Below, piece after piece: positions 1 through 7,486 of a stretch of 64,000 nt of DNA; positions within the stretch are counted from its first letter, which is position 1, and each line of letters begins with the position of its first letter. Position numbers and translations under genes: made by a program. Source of the stretch: JANNYA01 sp031422315. Its GTDB lineage: Bacteria; Pseudomonadota; Gammaproteobacteria; Xanthomonadales; SZUA-5. Location: positions 306,853-370,852 of the forward strand of contig JANOQN010000068.1 of NCBI GenBank assembly GCA_031422315.1, written 5' to 3'. Under the pieces are notes generated by a model. It worked only from the letters and a program-made list of their open reading frames with translations, searched no databases and was not told the DNA's origin.

Positions 1-212
1 AACAGCAGCGCTTTCGGGCCAAAGTGCGCAATCGGGAAAAACAAGCCAGGTTCATCCACTTCACCAACTACTTTGCCAAAAAAAGTGTAGACCATAACGG
101 TGCGCTCGGGCAGTACGCACCACAGCTGTAACAAACTCCCAATGCCGACCAACATCGGTATGAGTACAAAACTGGCAAAGGTTCCAATCGCCATCCAAGT
201 AAAAAAGCTCAT
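1..212 (-). CDS. SPFH/band-7 membrane protein, 5' part only (runs off the window)
   Basis: About 70 codons are visible from an ATG at 212-210, preceded on the minus strand by an AAGGA ribosome site. The start reads MSFFTWMAIGTFASFVLIP, a hydrophobic N-terminal anchor, followed by PERTVMVYTFFGKVVGE, the opening strand of the SPFH (stomatin/prohibitin/flotillin) fold. It begins 24 bp after the stop of the SPFH gene at 237-1190 and shares its domain start, so the two are probably co-transcribed paralogues forming a hetero-oligomeric membrane assembly, as with paired band-7 proteins elsewhere. The C-terminal part lies outside the window, so domain extent and function cannot be judged further. Confidence 0.75.
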   Translation of the reverse strand, partial: MSFFTWMAIGTFASFVLIPMLVGIGSLLQLWCVLPERTVMVYTFFGKVVGEVDEPGLFFPIAHFGPKALL

Positions 213-236
213 TGATATCTTCCTTTTTTGTCAAAC

Positions 237-1190
237 TCAAAGTTTTAAAATGATTTGTGCAGCGCGTTCGCGCAGCGGCAGGCCGGCATTGCGCAAATAG
301 TTATCGAGCGCACCGCTACCGCCAAGTGCATGCATTTCTTCCAGCGTTTTTCCAAGCTCTAGAATCGGCGCGGCTTCGGCTTCAGCGCGATTTTCGGCGA
401 TTTGCACGGCCTGCTCGGCCATTTTTAGTTTCTGATCCGCATCGGCTTTGGCTTGGCTAATCGCCGCCGCAACTTGATTTTGCGTCGTGTTGATCGAAGC
501 CAAGGCTTCATCGACATCACTCGGCGGGTCAATATTGGTTATCAGCGCGGCGTCCAAATCAATGCCGTAACGCGCGGCAGTTTTTTGGCAGGCGGATTCC
601 ATAAAGCTGTTGATGTGCGATAAGTTGCGGCGCAGATCATTGATCGACACACCATCAACCGCCGCCATTTCCCCGCCTTGCGCGCTTTCACCGTGAAACG
701 TCGCGATGCGATCGCGCAGGACTGAAATAAAGTAGCCAACGACGTGCGAGGTTGGCGCGGCAATGCCAAACAAATAGGCGTACAGATTGCGCTCGCAAGG
801 CTTCCAGCGAATTTGCCCGGTAATGTTGACGGTCAAATTGTCTTTCGTTACCGCCTCAACGGTAGTCTGCTCAATTTCCGGATCCCAGCAAATATCGACG
901 GTTTGAATCGTCATGTCGACTTTATAGAGCTTCTGCCAAGGCCATTTGAAATACGGCCCGCCCGGTGCGATCACCTGCACGTTGGGATAGTCATAGCGCT
1001 GCTTTTCTTCCAAGCTAAGCAATGCAGAAAACTGCGGATCGCTTGATGAGCTGCCACTGGTTCGCAGCACGCGGCCAAAACTGGTCATTACGCCGCGCTC
1101 AGTCGGGCCAATCGAATATACGCCAAATAGCAGCGTTAAAAAAATAGCGACTGCGCCGCCGGTAAGTAGTCCGAGCATTGTTTCGGTCAT
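237..1190 (-). CDS. SPFH/band-7 (stomatin-like) membrane protein
   Basis: 317 aa. An N-terminal membrane segment (about residues 7-27) is followed by a band-7 domain (IGPTERGVMTSFGRVL at about 27-42 through about 230), then an Ala/Glu/Lys-rich helix (about 235-295) of the coiled-coil type that drives oligomerisation. Start at 1190 has AAAGG nine bases upstream. SPFH proteins organise membrane microdomains and often regulate membrane proteases; no specific partner is visible, and no NfeD gene adjoins it. The following gene (1-212) is a second SPFH protein 24 bp downstream, so this is a two-subunit operon. Residues 43-65 contain a short SGSSSS insertion near the membrane that is unusual for stomatins. 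Function is inferred only at family level. Confidence 0.8.
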   Translation of the reverse strand: MTETMLGLLTGGAVAIFLTLLFGVYSIGPTERGVMTSFGRVLRTSGSSSSDPQFSALLSLEEKQRYDYPNVQVIAPGGPYFKWPWQKLYKVDMTIQTVDICWDPEIEQTTVEAVTKDNLTVNITGQIRWKPCERNLYAYLFGIAAPTSHVVGYFISVLRDRIATFHGESAQGGEMAAVDGVSINDLRRNLSHINSFMESACQKTAARYGIDLDAALITNIDPPSDVDEALASINTTQNQVAAAISQAKADADQKLKMAEQAVQIAENRAEAEAAPILELGKTLEEMHALGGSGALDNYLRNAGLPLRERAAQIILKL

Positions 1191-1392
1191 GGCTGGGCCT
1201 TTCGAAAATCTAATGCTGATGATAGCTCAGGGAGCGACTAAAACTGATGTCATTATTTCCTTCGCGTGCGATTCAAACTTATGGGTTCAAATCGCGCAAC
1301 CTCGGTTTTAAGCGCGAGATTTTAAAGCCTGTTCCTTGTTGTAGTATGCTAATTCGCGGAATCTACCTTGATGAATTTGGACAATCGCGACC

Positions 1393-1836
1393 ATGAGCAA
1401 AATGACATGTGCTGGACACACCGCAAAAATAAGTTTTGACGAAGCACAGGGCGTTTTTGTGGGCACGGTTGTCGGACAGATAGGCCTCGTTTTCTCGGGA
1501 ACGAGCGTAGAGCAGTTGCGCCGCGAGTTCAAACGATTGCTCGATGTAAAAAACGCTGTACCTTCGCCGAAAAAAACAATTGATCTGCAAGCCACGAAAA
1601 AACGCAACGAGCAGCTACGAGCAAAAACACTAAAACACTTTGCCGCAGCGGCCGAAGCGACGTCTCAGTTGAGTCTTGTCAATAGCAAAAGCGTAGTACC
1701 TAAATGCCCGCACTGTAAGGAAGCTGTCACACAGTTAGTTTGGGTCGGGATGGGCGGTTTAATTAATGAAAACAGATTGTTGGTATGCCCCAAGTGTCAC
1801 TCAATTCTAGGCTACGGTCTTACCAATTACTTTTAA
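1393..1836 (+). CDS. HicB-like N-terminal domain protein with C-terminal zinc ribbon
   Basis: 147 aa. Residues 11-50 (KISFDEAQGVFVGTVVG, then FSGTSVEQLRREFKRLLD) match the pattern of the partly degraded RNase-H-like fold of HicB antitoxins (Y-D-E-x-x-G-V-F-x-G-x-V, then G-T-S-V-E-x-L). Residues 60-85 are a basic linker. The C-terminus holds two CxxC knuckles, CPHC at 105-108 and CPKC at 132-135, spaced as in a zinc ribbon. Stand-alone HicB_lk proteins normally pair with a HicA toxin or carry a ribbon-helix-helix tail; here no hicA is adjacent and a metal site replaces the DNA-binding tail. It stands alone between divergent neighbours. Role unknown; nucleic-acid or protein binding is a guess. 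Confidence 0.6.
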   Translation: MSKMTCAGHTAKISFDEAQGVFVGTVVGQIGLVFSGTSVEQLRREFKRLLDVKNAVPSPKKTIDLQATKKRNEQLRAKTLKHFAAAAEATSQLSLVNSKSVVPKCPHCKEAVTQLVWVGMGGLINENRLLVCPKCHSILGYGLTNYF

Positions 1837-1954
1837 GTACGACGCGGTTTGACCCAAATACGGGTTAAGGTGGCGGCTACCAGTTACTTTCATAGACCAA
1901 TTCGCAGCAATTTACGCATCGGTAACACCACAATCTTTAGAGGTCAAACTCACC

Positions 1955-3259
1955 ATGAAACTTTTGTTTATCGCGCTAACGCTATCAACTTTCGCAACTG
2001 GCACCTACGCTCAAGACGCACTCGTCCACATCGGCACGCTTTATACCCAAGCCGACAGCGCGCCGAAAACCGAAGTTTCAATGCTGATCTCAAGTGGCAA
2101 GGTGCAAGAGATTCGACCTGGCTTAATCTCCTTAAGTGAGGCGGGGCTTGCGCCCAACGCAGTGCTGATTGACTGGTCAAAATCCGTAGTAATGCCCGGC
2201 TTGATTGATTGCCATGTACATCTTACGAGCGACAAAGGCGGCGTCGAAGGCCAGCTCGAAGGGCTAACACTGAGCCCAGCAGCGCGGGCGTTTAACGCGG
2301 CAGTCAACGCGCGCAAAACGCTGGCTGCGGGCTTTACCACGGTGCGCAATTTGGGCGATGGTGATGGTGTAACGTTAGCGCTGCGCGATGCGATTGCCGC
2401 CGGCAAAGTGCCCGGGCCGCGCATTATTGATGCGGGTACGTCGATCTCGGCCACCACCGGGCATATGGACGCGGCTTTGGGTTTTCGCGATGATTTGCGT
2501 GATGCGATCAACACCCGCAGCAATTTGTGCGATGGCGCAGATGCCTGCCGCAAAGCGGTGCGCACGCAAATCGCGCGCGGTGCGGACGTGATTAAATTCG
2601 CCAGCACTGGCGGGGTCAATAGCCGCATTGGCTTAGGTTTGGGCGCGCAAATGTTTGAAGATGAAGCCCGCGCAATCGTTGAAACTGCGCACCTTTACGG
2701 CAAACGCGTGGCGGTGCATGCGCACGGGGCGGATGGCATCACGCTGGCGCTAAAAGTAGGCGCCGATTCCATTGAGCACGGCACGCTACTCGATAACGCC
2801 GGCTTGAAACTATTCGCCAGCTCCAAAGCCTACTACGTGCCGACACTGTCAACGATCAACGGCTATATCGAGCGCATGCGCGATAACCCGAATGCTTACA
2901 CGCCAGCGGTCAAGCAAAAAATTATGTGGCGCATTGGCATTACCGGAAAATCACTGGAGCTTGCGCACAAAAACGGCGTCAAAATCGCTTTCGGCACTGA
3001 TGCCGGTGTCAGCCTGCACGGCCGCAATGCCGATGAGTTTGAGCTGATGGTCAAATTCGGAATGAGCCCAAAACAGGCGCTAATGGCCGCGACGGTCAAT
3101 GCCGCCGACCTGCTCGGTTTAGCCGATCAAGTAGGCAAACTAGAGCCAGGCATGGCCGCTGATTTAATCGCGCTGCCCGGTGATCCACTGACCGACTTGC
3201 AAGTATTGAAGCAGGTGAGGGCGGTGATTAAGTCAGGTGAATTGCAGGTGGGGTTGTAA
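1955..3259 (+). CDS. Secreted amidohydrolase (imidazolonepropionase/prolidase-like)
   Basis: 434 aa. A typical signal peptide (residues 1-19, ending TYA-Q) predicts export. The metal-dependent hydrolase barrel is clear: HVH at 87-89, the bridging lysine in DVIKFAST (K214), HAH at 255-257, IEHG (H275) and GTDAG with the catalytic Asp at 349. This set fits the binuclear zinc amidohydrolases annotated as Xaa-Pro dipeptidase or imidazolonepropionase-related (subfamily of PF01979). The substrate, probably a peptide or cyclic amide in the periplasm, cannot be set from sequence. Start ATG at 1955 follows an AGAGGT site. Transcribed alone; the next gene starts 95 bp later and is unrelated. Confidence 0.85.
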   Translation: MKLLFIALTLSTFATGTYAQDALVHIGTLYTQADSAPKTEVSMLISSGKVQEIRPGLISLSEAGLAPNAVLIDWSKSVVMPGLIDCHVHLTSDKGGVEGQLEGLTLSPAARAFNAAVNARKTLAAGFTTVRNLGDGDGVTLALRDAIAAGKVPGPRIIDAGTSISATTGHMDAALGFRDDLRDAINTRSNLCDGADACRKAVRTQIARGADVIKFASTGGVNSRIGLGLGAQMFEDEARAIVETAHLYGKRVAVHAHGADGITLALKVGADSIEHGTLLDNAGLKLFASSKAYYVPTLSTINGYIERMRDNPNAYTPAVKQKIMWRIGITGKSLELAHKNGVKIAFGTDAGVSLHGRNADEFELMVKFGMSPKQALMAATVNAADLLGLADQVGKLEPGMAADLIALPGDPLTDLQVLKQVRAVIKSGELQVGL

Positions 3260-3354
3260 TTAATGCTGCGTTAGTTTGCAACCATAGTGCTCATTTGCCA
3301 AGGTTGCGACTGCCCGCTTGATCCTGCAAACTCCATCCGCTCATTTTAGTTGCC

Positions 3355-4626
3355 ATGAACTCTGCTCCAGCGTCTGTTTCGCATGATATCGCACAGCAAG
3401 TTGCTGACATTTTTCTCCGTGATAGCCGCAGAGTGTTTGCCACACTCGTGCGTAGGCTTGGTGGCTTTGATTTGGCCGAAGAAGCGCTGCAAGAAGCGTT
3501 TCGCGCGGCGCTTGAGCAATGGCCATTGCAAGGTATGCCCAGTAATCCGGTGGCTTGGCTAGTTTCAGCGGGTCGATTTAAAACCATTGACAAGTTGCGC
3601 CGTGATCAGCGCTGGACGTCCTGGGATCAAGTCAGTGAGCAAGTCAATGCGCTGCCCGATGAAAGCGCTGAGCTAGGCTTAGATGAGCCGGTTGAGGACG
3701 ACCAGTTGCGATTAATTTTTACCTGCTGCCACCCAGCATTGGCGGAAAACGCGCAGGTGGCTCTGACTCTGCGCGAAGTATGCGGGCTAACAACGGAAGA
3801 GATCGCACGTGCATTCTTGACCCCAGCGCCGACGCTGGCGCAGCGCATTGTGCGCGCCAAAGCAAAAATTCGTGATGCCGGCATTCCTTATCAAATACCC
3901 GAATCCGATGAGCTAGCGCAGCGTTTGCCGAGCGTGCTGCGGGTGGTGTATCTGGTGTTCAATGAGGGCTATCTCGCGAGCACTGGTAACCAAGCGCTGC
4001 GCGCTGACTTGTCGCAAGAGGCGATTCGTTTGGGGCGATTGCTGATGGCGCTGCTGCCTGAGCCTGAGGTAGTCGGGCTTCTGGCGTTAATGCTTCTACA
4101 CGAATCGCGCCGCCCTGCGCGCTGCAGCGCGCAGGGCGAAATAATTGCGCTCGAGCAACAAGATCGCAGCCTGTGGCAGCAAGAGATCATCGCTGTAGCT
4201 GCCGCATTAGTGCAGCAGGCACTGCGCCCGCGCCCGGCGCGCGTTACCGGTTCTTATACGCTGCAAGCAGCCATTGCCGCCTTGCACGCGCAAGCGCCGA
4301 GTTTCCAGGCTACCGATTGGCCGCAAATCGCAGGTTTGTATCAAGTACTGCAACACATTCAGCCTAGCCCTGTGGTGCAGCTCAATCACGCGGTGGCGGT
4401 TGCTATGCGCGATGGTCCAGCGGCGGGTTTAGCGCTGATTGACGCGCTGCTTCAGGGTGATGACTTAATCAACTACCACTTGGCACACGCCGCCAAAGCC
4501 GACTTGCATCGTCGCATGGGGCAAACAGTGCAAGCACGATCCGCCTATGAGCGGGCCTTGGTGCTGACGCAGCAAGTCGCGGAGCAGCGCTTTTTGCGGC
4601 GTCGCTTGGCGGAGCTTGCAGGGTAA
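3355..4626 (+). CDS. ECF42-type RNA polymerase sigma factor with long C-terminal extension
   Basis: 423 aa, about twice a normal ECF sigma factor. Region 2 lies at about residues 15-85 (ARRLGGFDLAEEALQEAFRAAL pattern), region 4 at about 130-180 (LREVCGLTTEEIARAFL, helix-turn-helix). The remaining 230 residues form the helical, TPR-like extension (DUF6596) that defines the ECF42 group and is thought to take over anti-sigma control. The genes immediately downstream (YciI/DGPF, DUF1428, AHSA1) are the classic ECF42 partners, so genomic context supports the class. A TGTCGA element stands in front of the first partner. Known group members respond to stress; the inducing signal is not known. Start ATG 3355 has only a weak ribosome site. 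Confidence 0.9.
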   Translation: MNSAPASVSHDIAQQVADIFLRDSRRVFATLVRRLGGFDLAEEALQEAFRAALEQWPLQGMPSNPVAWLVSAGRFKTIDKLRRDQRWTSWDQVSEQVNALPDESAELGLDEPVEDDQLRLIFTCCHPALAENAQVALTLREVCGLTTEEIARAFLTPAPTLAQRIVRAKAKIRDAGIPYQIPESDELAQRLPSVLRVVYLVFNEGYLASTGNQALRADLSQEAIRLGRLLMALLPEPEVVGLLALMLLHESRRPARCSAQGEIIALEQQDRSLWQQEIIAVAAALVQQALRPRPARVTGSYTLQAAIAALHAQAPSFQATDWPQIAGLYQVLQHIQPSPVVQLNHAVAVAMRDGPAAGLALIDALLQGDDLINYHLAHAAKADLHRRMGQTVQARSAYERALVLTQQVAEQRFLRRRLAELAG

Positions 4627-4666
4627 ATAGCGAACCTGATCACCGTAAAAAATATTTTTAGTGCGA

Positions 4667-4693
4667 TGTCGAAATACCCATTTGCCGTTCGAC
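4667..4693 (+). promoter_or_regulatory. Candidate ECF42-dependent promoter
   Basis: TGTCGA at 4667-4672 and CGAC at 4690-4693 are separated by 17 bp and lie about 50 bp ahead of the YciI start. ECF42 factors are reported to use a TGTCGA -35 element with a CGA/T-C type -10, so this fits the sigma factor encoded just upstream. No equally good copy was seen before the two later genes of the cluster, suggesting one promoter for the set. Confidence 0.5.
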
Positions 4694-4744
4694 TATGGTG
4701 TGAGAACCGCAAAAACACCTCATTCATCCCTATCAAGGTCTGCC

Positions 4745-5092
4745 ATGAAATACCTCTGCCTAGTCTATTTAAGCGAAGAGAATTGGGCTGCTTGCCCGGA
4801 TAGCGATTGCTTTGCCTATGTGCAAAAACTCAGCGCGAACGGCCGAATGCTGGCGGGTGAGGCCTTGCACGCCGTTAGCAGCGCTACCACGGTGCGAGTG
4901 CGTAACGGTCAAACCATGATTTTCGATGGCCCTTTCGCCGAAACCAAAGAGCATTTGGCAGGTTTTTACATGATCGACGCCAAAGATTTGAATGAGGCTT
5001 TGCAGATTGCCGGGCAAATCCCACCGGCGAAGTACGGCAGCATCGAAGTGCGGCCGGTGCGAACTTTGGACGTGTCAGAGCTTCGTACCTAA
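4745..5092 (+). CDS. YciI-like (DGPF) domain protein
   Basis: 115 aa from the ATG at 4745 (AAGG eight bases upstream); an in-frame upstream start at 4661 would place the coding start inside the promoter element and is rejected. The sequence opens MKYLCLVYLSEE and carries the diagnostic DGPFAETKEHLAGFYMIDA around residues 60-80, with the central GQTMIFDGPF turn of this ferredoxin-like family. DGPF proteins are small cytoplasmic proteins of unknown biochemistry, almost always linked to ECF42 sigma factors as here. Likely the first gene of the sigma-controlled transcription unit; followed 87 bp later by the DUF1428 gene. Confidence 0.88.
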   Translation: MKYLCLVYLSEENWAACPDSDCFAYVQKLSANGRMLAGEALHAVSSATTVRVRNGQTMIFDGPFAETKEHLAGFYMIDAKDLNEALQIAGQIPPAKYGSIEVRPVRTLDVSELRT

Positions 5093-5179
5093 GCCGTTGT
5101 TGCAGTTGAAATTGAACACAGAAGTTAATAGGAAACTTATGAAGATACCCCGTAACCCAAAACCAAAGGAAGCAATTTT

Positions 5180-5528
5180 ATGAACTATATCGATGGCTAT
5201 GTGCTGGCTGTACCCCACTGCAAATCGCGACGCGTATATTGCGCTGGCAAGCATGTGCGCAGGCATTTTCAAAGAATACGGCGCGCTGCGAGTGGTGGAG
5301 TGTTGGGGCGATGATGTGCCGCCAGGCAAGCTGACTTCTTTTCCGATGGCAGTGAAGTGCGAAGCCGAGGAATCCGTGGTTTTTTCGTGGGTCGAGTGGC
5401 CTTCTAAGCAGATGCGCGATGAGGGTACGCAAAAATTCATGGCTGATCCGCGCTTAAGCGGATGCGATGCAGTATTCGACGCTAAGCGCATGATTTTTGG
5501 CGGTTTTCAAGCCATTGTTGAGCTGTAA
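5180..5528 (+). pseudogene. DUF1428 family gene with a +1 frameshift near its start
   Basis: The natural start is the ATG at 5180, preceded by AAAGGAAG: it reads MNYIDGYVLAVP, the conserved opening of DUF1428. Reading then leaves frame at a CCCC run (5213-5216) and the family sequence (TANRDAYIAL, then VVECWGDDVPPGKLTSFPMAV, ending GGFQAIVEL) continues in the next frame to 5528. Removing one C restores a full-length protein of about 115 aa. An ORF from the ATG at 5193 covers most of it but has a wrong N-terminus. Either a recent inactivation or a homopolymer sequencing error; the rest of the gene is intact, which favours very recent loss or an error. Part of the ECF42-linked cluster. Confidence 0.8.
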
Positions 5529-5544
5529 TTTCAATCTAAGCTAA

Positions 5545-5564
5545 TCAAATCAAATTAAATCAAA
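5545..5564 (+). repeat. Short pentanucleotide repeat (TCAAA)
   Basis: Four tandem pentamers, three TCAAA and one TTAAA, lie 22 bp ahead of the SRPBCC start, just before its AAGGAAG ribosome site. Too short to be convincing as a phase-variable tract, but it sits where length changes would alter the leader. Confidence 0.5.
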
Positions 5565-5586
5565 TCACAACAAGGAAGCAATCATC

Positions 5587-6036
5587 ATGAGCACTACCAA
5601 CACCGTTCGCCTGCATCGTGTACTTGTCACCAAGCCCGAGAAAGTCTACCGCGCCTTTCTTGACCCCGACGCGCTGGCGCGCTGGATGCCACCGAATGGC
5701 TTTACCGGCAAAGTGCATCACCTGGATGCCAAAGTTGGCGGCAGTTTCAAGATGTCATTCACCAATTTCAGCACCGGTGTAGCGATGTCCTTTGGCGGGG
5801 AATATCTAGAGCTGATACCGAATGAGCGCCTGCGTTACACCGATCAATTCGATGACCCAAACTTGCCCGGCTTGATAGAGGTGACGGTTGAGCTGAAAGC
5901 CGTGTCGGTAGGCACGGAGCTAACCATTGTGCAATCCGGCTTGCCCGATGTCATCCCGCTAGCAGCGTGCTATCTCGGCTGGCAGGAATCATTGCAAAAC
6001 TTGGCGCGGCTGGTGGAACCGGAGCTTTCGAGCTAG
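5587..6036 (+). CDS. AHSA1-type SRPBCC domain protein
   Basis: 149 aa, a single START/Bet v1-like fold. The opening VRLHRVLVTKPEKVYRAFLDPDALARWMPP and the central GGSFKMSF and GGEYLELIPNERLRYTDQF are the hallmarks of the activator-of-Hsp90-ATPase-like (AHSA1) branch, which binds hydrophobic ligands in a closed pocket. A strong AAGGAAG precedes the ATG. It is the last member of the ECF42-associated cluster, a placement common for this family, so expression with YciI is likely. Biochemical role unknown. It is convergent with the FadL gene, whose stop lies 45 bp away on the other strand. Confidence 0.85.
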   Translation: MSTTNTVRLHRVLVTKPEKVYRAFLDPDALARWMPPNGFTGKVHHLDAKVGGSFKMSFTNFSTGVAMSFGGEYLELIPNERLRYTDQFDDPNLPGLIEVTVELKAVSVGTELTIVQSGLPDVIPLAACYLGWQESLQNLARLVEPELSS

Positions 6037-6080
6037 CGTCGGCTACCTGCGCTTGCCGTGCCTACAAGAAACGCCTGCAA

Positions 6081-7454
6081 TCACCAATTATATTGCACCG
6101 CAAAATGGTACGAATCCAAAGCATAGTCACCGCGCAAACGCCCGGCACCCAGCACCGAACGGTCAATGCTCGCGCGTGCAAATCGAATCGTTCCGAGCGC
6201 GAAATCCAGGCTTTGCGCGTCGCTCATTTGGTAGCGTGCGCCCATGCCAATAAAACGCCGATCACTGTCTGGCACGATTGGATTGCGCAAGTCATCTTTC
6301 ACAGCGCTGCCTTCCCATTCCAGCCCCGCGCGCGCAGTCCAGGTGCCGGACACCTGATGGTTTACGCCAGCGCCGAATTTGCTGGTGTTGTTCCAATTGA
6401 AGGGAATCACGCTATCTGCGGCACCGACGTTGCCAAATTCCAAAGTAAGCGCATCAAGTCGACTCCAGCGGCTCCAGGTGTAATCGGCGATTAATTCAGT
6501 TTGCGGACTGAGGTTGTAGCTCATGCCGAGCGTCAAAAGCTCGGGCAGTGCAAGCTTTGATTCGACTTTGCCGTTGCTGGTGGCGGGTGATTGCGTCAGG
6601 GCGGCAAACGGTCCGGGCAGGCTTGGATTGCGAAATTCAGCGTCGCCATCGACGTTTAAATTGATCGTGCTGCGATAGTTCAAGCCTAATCGCAAAGCGT
6701 CGTGTACTTGCCAAGCCAAGGCTGCGGTCCAGCCATAGCCCCAGCCGGCGGCTTCGATGCTGGCACGTCCATCCTGCGTTTGTGGCAATACACTCGCGCT
6801 ACCGCATGCGGCGGGCGCAATCAGGGCAAAACACAAACTGCCGAAATCAACCGCGCTGACCAGTTTGGTTTGCCCCCTAACGATGCTGGCACCGATAGCG
6901 CCAGAAAATTGATCGTTGAATTGATAAGCATAGCTAGGGTTTAGCGCCAAGGTTTTCAGCTCGGCCTTTTGGACTTGATAGCGCCCGACCCAATCGTTGT
7001 CATAGGTGGTGGACAAACCAAACGGCGTGTACATCGCAAATGCTAAGGCGCTGCGATCGCTCAACTTGCGGGTATGGAACACGCTTAACAGCGGCGCGGC
7101 GCCATCCGCGCTAGCGTTTTTGCGGCCGCTTGCGGCAGTGCCGACGGCGGATAAACTGCCCTGATCTTTAAACTTTGCGCCAAGCACAATTCCGCCGAGG
7201 CTAATGCTCCAGGCATCCCCCGTTTTAGTCGCCAAAGCCGAGTTTGATAGCGCTACCGATGCATCGGCTGCGCGTGCTGCGCCGGCATGGCCGTTCGCGA
7301 TGCTGGTGGCGGCCTGTGATTGCACTGCAAAACCGCTGGCCATAGCTGACGTACTCAAACCCGGAGTCAAAAAGACGAGCCAAAATACTGCCGGCAAGGG
7401 GCGCAACTGGCGTGTGGAATTCGTGCTGCGGTCTATCGATGCCTTCGAAATCAT
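6081..7454 (-). CDS. OmpP1/FadL-type outer membrane porin
   Basis: 457 aa. The export signal spans about residues 18-39 (AMA-S cleavage) and the mature protein begins SGFAVQSQAATSIANGHAGAARAADASVALSNSALA, matching the FadL N-terminal plug pattern (G-F-x-x-x-x-Q, G-x-A-x-A-x-D-A-S). The rest is beta-strand-rich with a terminal aromatic (QYNW), as needed for BAM-mediated insertion. FadL proteins pass long-chain fatty acids or other hydrophobic compounds through the outer membrane by lateral diffusion. It follows the diguanylate cyclase gene by 32 bp on the same strand and may share its promoter. Substrate cannot be assigned; no fatty-acid degradation gene is nearby. Confidence 0.85.
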   Translation of the reverse strand: MISKASIDRSTNSTRQLRPLPAVFWLVFLTPGLSTSAMASGFAVQSQAATSIANGHAGAARAADASVALSNSALATKTGDAWSISLGGIVLGAKFKDQGSLSAVGTAASGRKNASADGAAPLLSVFHTRKLSDRSALAFAMYTPFGLSTTYDNDWVGRYQVQKAELKTLALNPSYAYQFNDQFSGAIGASIVRGQTKLVSAVDFGSLCFALIAPAACGSASVLPQTQDGRASIEAAGWGYGWTAALAWQVHDALRLGLNYRSTINLNVDGDAEFRNPSLPGPFAALTQSPATSNGKVESKLALPELLTLGMSYNLSPQTELIADYTWSRWSRLDALTLEFGNVGAADSVIPFNWNNTSKFGAGVNHQVSGTWTARAGLEWEGSAVKDDLRNPIVPDSDRRFIGMGARYQMSDAQSLDFALGTIRFARASIDRSVLGAGRLRGDYALDSYHFAVQYNW

Positions 7455-7486
7455 GGCTCGTCTCCTTTGGTTAAATTGGCTTGTGT

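Noticed and set aside
5967..6494. 175-aa ORF on the plus strand
   Set aside because: It overlaps the SRPBCC end and runs antisense through the FadL gene; composition is that of a shadow frame.
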